Assembly (NCBI GenBank): GCA_019594195.1
Contig: JAFDTP010000061.1
Location: 1 to 10,217, forward strand
DNA from: Thermoplasmata archaeon
GTDB lineage: Archaea > Thermoplasmatota > Thermoplasmata > Halarchaeoplasmatales > Halarchaeoplasmataceae
Direction of reading: 5' to 3'
DNA: 10,217 nt
Positions 6,655 through 10,217 of the stretch are shown piece by piece; positions within the stretch are counted from its first letter, which is position 1, and every line of letters begins with the position of its first letter. Under the pieces are notes generated by a model. The model was not told where the DNA came from and did not search any database. It saw only the letters and a list, made by a program, of their open reading frames with translations. The position numbers and the translations under genes were made by a program.

Positions 6655-7551
6655 TCATAATTCGTACTCCGATAGATCATCGGGGACCATGGTATTTTCA
6701 AATATCTCTCTAGCCTCTTTCTCCAAAATCTTACCGTCGGTATATCTTGGACTTATATGGACTAGGAAAAGTTTGTCGACATCGGCTTCACAGGCTATCT
6801 TTGCAGCCATCTCAGTCGATGAATGGCCGCGTTCCATCGCACGCTCTGACATCGAAGAATCGAAAGTGGAATCGTGTATCAAGACGTCTGCCCTATCCGA
6901 AGCCTCGATCATCCTTTGGGTCGGTCTAGTATCGCCGGAATAAATTATTTTTCTACCACGCCTAGGAGGGCCGACGACCTGCTCAGGTCTTATTTCATCT
7001 CCGTTAACTTTTACAGCGCTACCGCTATGGAGGTCACTGAATAATGGTCCCTCAGGCACACCTAGATCGATCGCTCTCTGTCTGTCAAATCTTCCTTTTC
7101 TATCGCGTTCCTCAAATGCATAAGCGAGAGAGGGAACATCATGGTCCGACATGATGCTCCGGATATAGTAAGAGTCAAAGTCAAGCCTCGCACCCGGTTT
7201 CAACTCAGTAATATGTATCGGAAATCCCGGGCCAAAAAATCCTCTAGATATCAGGCCTTTTATCAATGACGAACTCCCTTGTGGGCCATATATCTCTAGA
7301 GGCTCATCCCTATCATTCATATTCATGCTCTGGACAAGTCCGGGTATGCCTAAAAAATGATCCCCGTGAAAGTGAGATATGAATATCTTTTTAACTTTCA
7401 TGAAAGAAAGCGAGGACATCATCAATTGTCTCTGGCTGCCCTCTCCACAGTCGAAAAGAAGGATATCTCCATCGTATTTTAAGGCGGAACACGGAACGTT
7501 CCTGTTAGGGGTCGGATAGCTTCCTCCAGTCCCTAGGAATACCAGTTTCAT
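6655..7551 (-). CDS. rnz: Ribonuclease Z (tRNA 3'-end endonuclease)
   Basis: RNase Z removes the 3' trailer of pre-tRNAs so that CCA can be present or added. From ATG 7551 the protein has 298 residues, normal for the short form (RNase Z-S, about 300). Seen in order: MKLVFLGTGGSYPTPNRN at the N-terminus; LLFDCGEGSQRQL (31-43); the zinc-binding SHFHGDHFLG with H60, H62, D64, H65; SDHDVPSLAYAFEE with H137; KGRFDRQRAIDLGVPEGPL (152-170); YSGDTRPT with D207; HDSTF (226-230) and GHSS (242-245); and LVHISPRY with H265. All metal ligands are intact. An ATG at 7575 would add eight residues but lies inside the TATA box, so 7551 is the better start. The gene is first in a same-strand run rnz-dacZ-pilin-like-ATPase and is divergent from the zinc-ribbon/hef unit. 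Confidence 0.95.
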   Translation of the reverse strand: MKLVFLGTGGSYPTPNRNVPCSALKYDGDILLFDCGEGSQRQLMMSSLSFMKVKKIFISHFHGDHFLGIPGLVQSMNMNDRDEPLEIYGPQGSSSLIKGLISRGFFGPGFPIHITELKPGARLDFDSYYIRSIMSDHDVPSLAYAFEERDRKGRFDRQRAIDLGVPEGPLFSDLHSGSAVKVNGDEIRPEQVVGPPRRGRKIIYSGDTRPTQRMIEASDRADVLIHDSTFDSSMSERAMERGHSSTEMAAKIACEADVDKLFLVHISPRYTDGKILEKEAREIFENTMVPDDLSEYEL

Positions 7552-7573
7552 GTTTTTGAAGAGCGGTGGGAGC

Positions 7574-7581
7574 ATATAAAA
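7574..7581 (-). promoter_or_regulatory. TATA box of rnz
   Basis: Minus-strand TTTTATAT is centred about 26 bp before ATG 7551, the spacing expected for a leaderless archaeal transcript. It decides against the longer start at 7575, which lies within it. Confidence 0.6.
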
Positions 7582-7619
7582 TTTATTTCCGTTGTTGTCA
7601 GACAGAGTAGATGATATAA

Positions 7620-7646
7620 CTTAAATACCTTAAATCACTTAAAGAG
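7620..7646 (+). repeat. Three 9-bp direct repeats with CTTAAA core in the zinc-ribbon/hef promoter
   Basis: CTTAAA occurs at 7620, 7629 and 7638, exactly 9 bp apart; the full units are CTTAAATAC, CTTAAATCA and CTTAAAGAG. The first unit is well placed as the TATA box of the downstream transcript, with initiation expected near 7649. The others would lie in the promoter core, where a bound protein could block TBP/TFB or RNA polymerase. The array sits between the divergent rnz and zinc-ribbon/hef promoters. It is probably regulatory; the binding protein is unknown. Confidence 0.5.
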
Positions 7647-7650
7647 AGCC

Positions 7651-7658
7651 AAAGGTGG
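7651..7658 (+). promoter_or_regulatory. Shine-Dalgarno site that fixes a CTG start for the zinc-ribbon gene
   Basis: AAAGGTGG lies just upstream of CTG at 7663, with GGTG ending 5 nt before it. It also falls just after the predicted transcription start near 7649. No ATG, GTG or TTG is in frame between here and 7774. Confidence 0.55.
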
Positions 7659-7662
7659 TACG

Positions 7663-7998
7663 CTGTCGGAAGACGTTGATCAGCTGGACTTCGACGACCT
7701 AGACTTCGACGAGGACGAGATAGACGAGGAACTGAAGAATAAAATCCTATCGAGCCTCAAAGAAGGAAAGAGGATGGAAGCTTATGCAGAACACCGGACA
7801 GAAGATATGCATCACTGTGAATTCTGCGAAAGAATAACCTACAAGAAGATACCAGGGAAAAAAGTCGGCGAGAAATGGATCTGTATAGACTGTTTGCGAA
7901 GACTGAAGGAGATACTCGATAATCTTGAGAAGTGGGAAGAGGAACTCGCCCTCGAGGAAGAGATGGAGGAAAAGATAGAGGAAGACCTCGATCTGTGA
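7663..7998 (+). CDS. Small acidic zinc-ribbon protein linked to hef (unrecognised), probable CTG start
   Basis: I do not recognise a named family. From CTG 7663 it encodes 111 residues in three parts. First is an acidic segment (about 3-24) with a repeated hydrophobic-acidic pattern, LDFDDLDFDEDEIDEEL. Next is a linker with SSLKEGKRMEAYAEH, and a four-cysteine zinc ribbon with C52-x2-C55 and C74-x2-C77 (HCEFCERI ... WICIDCLRR). Last is a charged helix (about 78-111), strongly predicted by eye to be a coiled coil. The first canonical start is ATG at 7774 (74 aa), but the coding pattern upstream is clear, a Shine-Dalgarno precedes CTG, and the second residue is Ser-Glu as in many M-S-E starts. 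The gene ends 27 nt before hef, so they are probably co-transcribed. An adaptor or regulator of Hef is an inference from position only. Confidence 0.65.
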   Translation: MSEDVDQLDFDDLDFDEDEIDEELKNKILSSLKEGKRMEAYAEHRTEDMHHCEFCERITYKKIPGKKVGEKWICIDCLRRLKEILDNLEKWEEELALEEEMEEKIEEDLDL

Positions 7999-8025
7999 AC
8001 GCCTACTGTATTTTAGTATCAAAGG

Positions 8026-10217
8026 GTGTCAAAAGAATTGCTGGGAGATAATGAACTGTTGGATTTAGAAGGTATCGAAGAGCGAGAATACCAGATCAAC
8101 ATAGGGAAGGTAGCCAGCGAACTGTCGACACTCGTAGTTCTTCCAACGGGTATGGGTAAAACCATGATAGCTTTCATGGTGATGGCGGATCGGCTCGAAG
8201 ATTTTCCCGAGAAAAAAATACTGTTTTTGGCCCCTACAAAGCCTTTAGTAAGTCAGCATGCAAGAGATATCGATTCCACTTTAGACGTCGACGAGCCCCA
8301 ATTATTCACCGGGGAAGTCAAACCTGAGGATAGAAAGGAACTTTGGGATGAGAACGATATCATCGTATCAACACCACAGGTGATCAAGAACGACCTTATG
8401 GCAAGACGTATAGACCTCAAGGATGTATCGCTAACAGTTTTCGACGAGGCCCATAGAGCTGTAGGGGATTATTCATACGTATATATCGGAGAGAGGTATC
8501 GCGAGACCGACGGCCTCTCCCTAGGACTTACCGCATCACCTGGGAGTGAGATAGATGACATCCTGAAAGTATGTAATACACTGGGATTTGAACACGTGGA
8601 GATAAGGACGAAATTCGATCCCGACGTAGTTAAATATACGAACAAACTAGAGAAAGAATGGATAGAAGTCAAACTTACTAAAAAACACAAGAGCATAGTG
8701 GATGATCTTAAAAAGGTGAGAAACAGATACATCGAGAAACTACAAGGTTTCGGTTTTCTAGAGAAAAAAAAGGCCGATAGAGTATCCAGGAAGGACCTTA
8801 TAGAGGTAAGAAAGGAGGTCCAGGGAAAGATACATTCCTCTAACGACTCCTCCCTATATCACGCCGCGAGTCTTGTTGCATCGGCGATAAAAGTTGATCA
8901 TGCGGTAGATCAGGCCGAAACTCAGGGCACTGAAAGTCTGAAAGAGTATCTGGAAAAGATACAGAACGAGGCCGGTACTAGAGGCGGATCTAAGGCCTCA
9001 AAGCGGATCATGGATGAAAGAGAGATAAACGACGCATTGGCAAAGTTGAAAAATATAGATAAAGAACATCCTAAAGTGGATAAGGTGGCTGAAGTAGTCA
9101 AGGACCAGGTCGAAAAGAAAAAAGATTCTAGGATAATCGTCTTCACCAATTATCGGAATACCTCCAGCAAGATAACCGAAAGACTGGCAAAAGTGAAAAA
9201 CGTAAGACCGGTACGATTCATCGGGCAGAGAGATAAGGAAGGTGATAGCGGTCTAAAACAGGCCGAACAGATAGAGACCCTAGAAGAGTTCGAGAACGGG
9301 AAGTTCAACGTTCTTGTGGCCACAAGCGTTGGAGAGGAAGGCTTGGATATCCCCGCCACTGACCTGGTCGTATTCTACGAGCCAGTACCATCAGAGATAA
9401 GAACGATACAGAGAAGAGGGAGAACAGCTAGAAAAAGGAAGGGTAAAGTCGTTATACTCATAACTAAAAATACTAGAGATGAGGCTTATTACTGGTCCAG
9501 CAAAAATAAAGAGAAAAAGATGCATCGGAATTTGATGAGGTTGAGAGATGAACTCGGTACCGAAATAAGCGTGGGTGATCCCATGAAAGAAGATTATGAC
9601 GTGGTCGAAAAGAAAAGCAAAAAGGATCTTAAGGGCAATAGAAAAAATGAAGAGGTATCTCAGCTAAAAGACCAGCGTTCTCTTATGGATTACGAGGAAG
9701 AGGAAAATAAAGAGGAAGATATGTTGGAAGTCACTGTGGACACCAGAGAACAGAACAGTAAGGTCGTAGAAAGCCTCTCCAAAAAAGAGGTAAAGGTCGA
9801 TACCGCTCAACTCTCCGTAGGAGATTACATAATATCAGATAACACCGCCGTTGAGAGAAAAGAAGTTGGGGACTTCCTTGAATCCATCACCGACGGAAGG
9901 CTTTTCTCTCAGGCCAGATCGCTAAGAGAAAACTACCGCAATCCAGTCATCATATTAGAGGGGGGGAACCTATACGAACGAAGGAATATCAGTGACAACG
10001 CCATCTACGGGGCGCTTTCTTCACTAGCATGTGATTTCAGGATACCTATACTCTCCACCAAAGATGGAGATGAGACCGCTTCTCTACTGTACAGTATGTT
10101 AGGAAGGGAAAAAGGTGAAAAGAAAACCAGCGGTGTGAGGAGAGGGAAAAAAAGCATGTCAGACTATGACCGAAAAAGATACATCCTTGAGGGGCTTCCT
10201 TCGATATCTGGTGTACT
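8026..10217 (+). CDS. hef: Hef-type SF2 helicase / XPF-family structure-specific endonuclease, 3' end outside window
   Basis: Hef processes stalled replication forks and branched DNA; it is the archaeal relative of FANCM/XPF. About 730 codons are present, close to the full family length (about 750). The helicase half shows Walker A LPTGMGKT (39-46), LFLAPTKPLVSQH (66-78), ending a DEAH box at 140-143, LTASPG (168-173), a long charged helical insert (about 205-350), IIVFTNYRNTSS, VATSVGEEGLDIP (431-443) and QRRGRTAR (462-469). An acidic, lysine-rich linker (about 525-565) follows. The ERCC4 nuclease then has VDTREQ (571-576), GDY (599-601) and VERKEVGDF with E610, R611, K612 and D616, so the GD-ERK-D catalytic set is intact. 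LEGLPSISGV at the end is the first helix-hairpin-helix motif, cut by the window. The frame is closed by TAG at 8014, so GTG 8026 is the earliest start; TTG 8038 with AGGGTG upstream is an alternative. Confidence 0.93.
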   Translation, partial: MSKELLGDNELLDLEGIEEREYQINIGKVASELSTLVVLPTGMGKTMIAFMVMADRLEDFPEKKILFLAPTKPLVSQHARDIDSTLDVDEPQLFTGEVKPEDRKELWDENDIIVSTPQVIKNDLMARRIDLKDVSLTVFDEAHRAVGDYSYVYIGERYRETDGLSLGLTASPGSEIDDILKVCNTLGFEHVEIRTKFDPDVVKYTNKLEKEWIEVKLTKKHKSIVDDLKKVRNRYIEKLQGFGFLEKKKADRVSRKDLIEVRKEVQGKIHSSNDSSLYHAASLVASAIKVDHAVDQAETQGTESLKEYLEKIQNEAGTRGGSKASKRIMDEREINDALAKLKNIDKEHPKVDKVAEVVKDQVEKKKDSRIIVFTNYRNTSSKITERLAKVKNVRPVRFIGQRDKEGDSGLKQAEQIETLEEFENGKFNVLVATSVGEEGLDIPATDLVVFYEPVPSEIRTIQRRGRTARKRKGKVVILITKNTRDEAYYWSSKNKEKKMHRNLMRLRDELGTEISVGDPMKEDYDVVEKKSKKDLKGNRKNEEVSQLKDQRSLMDYEEEENKEEDMLEVTVDTREQNSKVVESLSKKEVKVDTAQLSVGDYIISDNTAVERKEVGDFLESITDGRLFSQARSLRENYRNPVIILEGGNLYERRNISDNAIYGALSSLACDFRIPILSTKDGDETASLLYSMLGREKGEKKTSGVRRGKKSMSDYDRKRYILEGLPSISGV

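Noticed and set aside
6600..6701. Extension of dacZ to a start at 6701
   Set aside because: It overlaps the 3' end of rnz by 47 bp, and the added residues are not conserved by eye; Met at 6599 opens the recognisable domain.
7620..7646. CTTAAA repeats as a CRISPR array
   Set aside because: Units are 9 bp with no spacers, far too short for CRISPR repeats, and there is no cas gene nearby.
7552..7662. Possible tRNA, small RNA or riboswitch in the divergent promoter region
   Set aside because: No cloverleaf or conserved stem pattern was seen; TATA elements, repeats and a Shine-Dalgarno account for the sequence.
7747..8022. Minus-strand frame over the zinc-ribbon gene
   Set aside because: It is the reverse of an acidic, coiled-coil coding region; its Phe/Leu/Ser-rich product is a composition artefact.

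Overview
The window reads as a stretch of a euryarchaeal chromosome. It contains an archaeal-type Hef helicase/nuclease, a DacZ-type c-di-AMP synthase with a pyruvate-kinase-C-like N-terminal half, RNase Z, a HerA/FtsK-family ATPase and split PurS/PurL. A pilin-like membrane protein has an EGLPLYMIILVVIAG anchor of a kind I associate with Thermoplasmatota, so that phylum is a reasonable but unproven guess. Expression signals are archaeal: TATA boxes about 25-35 bp before start codons suggest leaderless mRNAs for first genes (purS, pilin, rnz, perhaps dacZ), while internal genes use GGTGATC-like Shine-Dalgarno sites. The proteins are rich in Asp/Glu. I see no tRNA, rRNA, CRISPR array or insertion sequence.

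Layout. 1-1182 (+): the 3' end of an FAD-dependent amine/amino-acid oxidase (DAO family), directly abutted by a LysE-type exporter. 1231-3818 (+): purS-purL, two of the three subunits of FGAM synthase; purQ is not here. The purL stop codon touches the stop codon of the next gene, which runs convergently. 3819-7551 (-), in transcription order: RNase Z, dacZ, a secreted/anchored pilin-like protein, and a HerA-like ATPase. 7552-7662: a divergent promoter region with a three-unit 9-bp direct repeat (CTTAAA core). 7663-10217 (+): a small acidic zinc-ribbon protein followed by hef, which runs off the window just inside its C-terminal helix-hairpin-helix domain.

The most interesting points are these. 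(i) Two genes, the ATPase and the zinc-ribbon protein, have clear coding sequence extending upstream of any ATG/GTG/TTG. In both, the only sensible start is a CTG placed 3 nt after a Shine-Dalgarno-like GTGRT sequence, which suggests that CUG initiation is used in this lineage. (ii) The zinc-ribbon protein, with an acidic repeat and a coiled coil, sits 27 nt before hef and is a candidate undescribed Hef partner. (iii) A pilin-like membrane protein is tightly linked to a DNA-translocase-type ATPase.

Every stretch is accounted for. No gene-free gap exceeds about 125 bp, and each gap appears to hold promoter or terminator signals.
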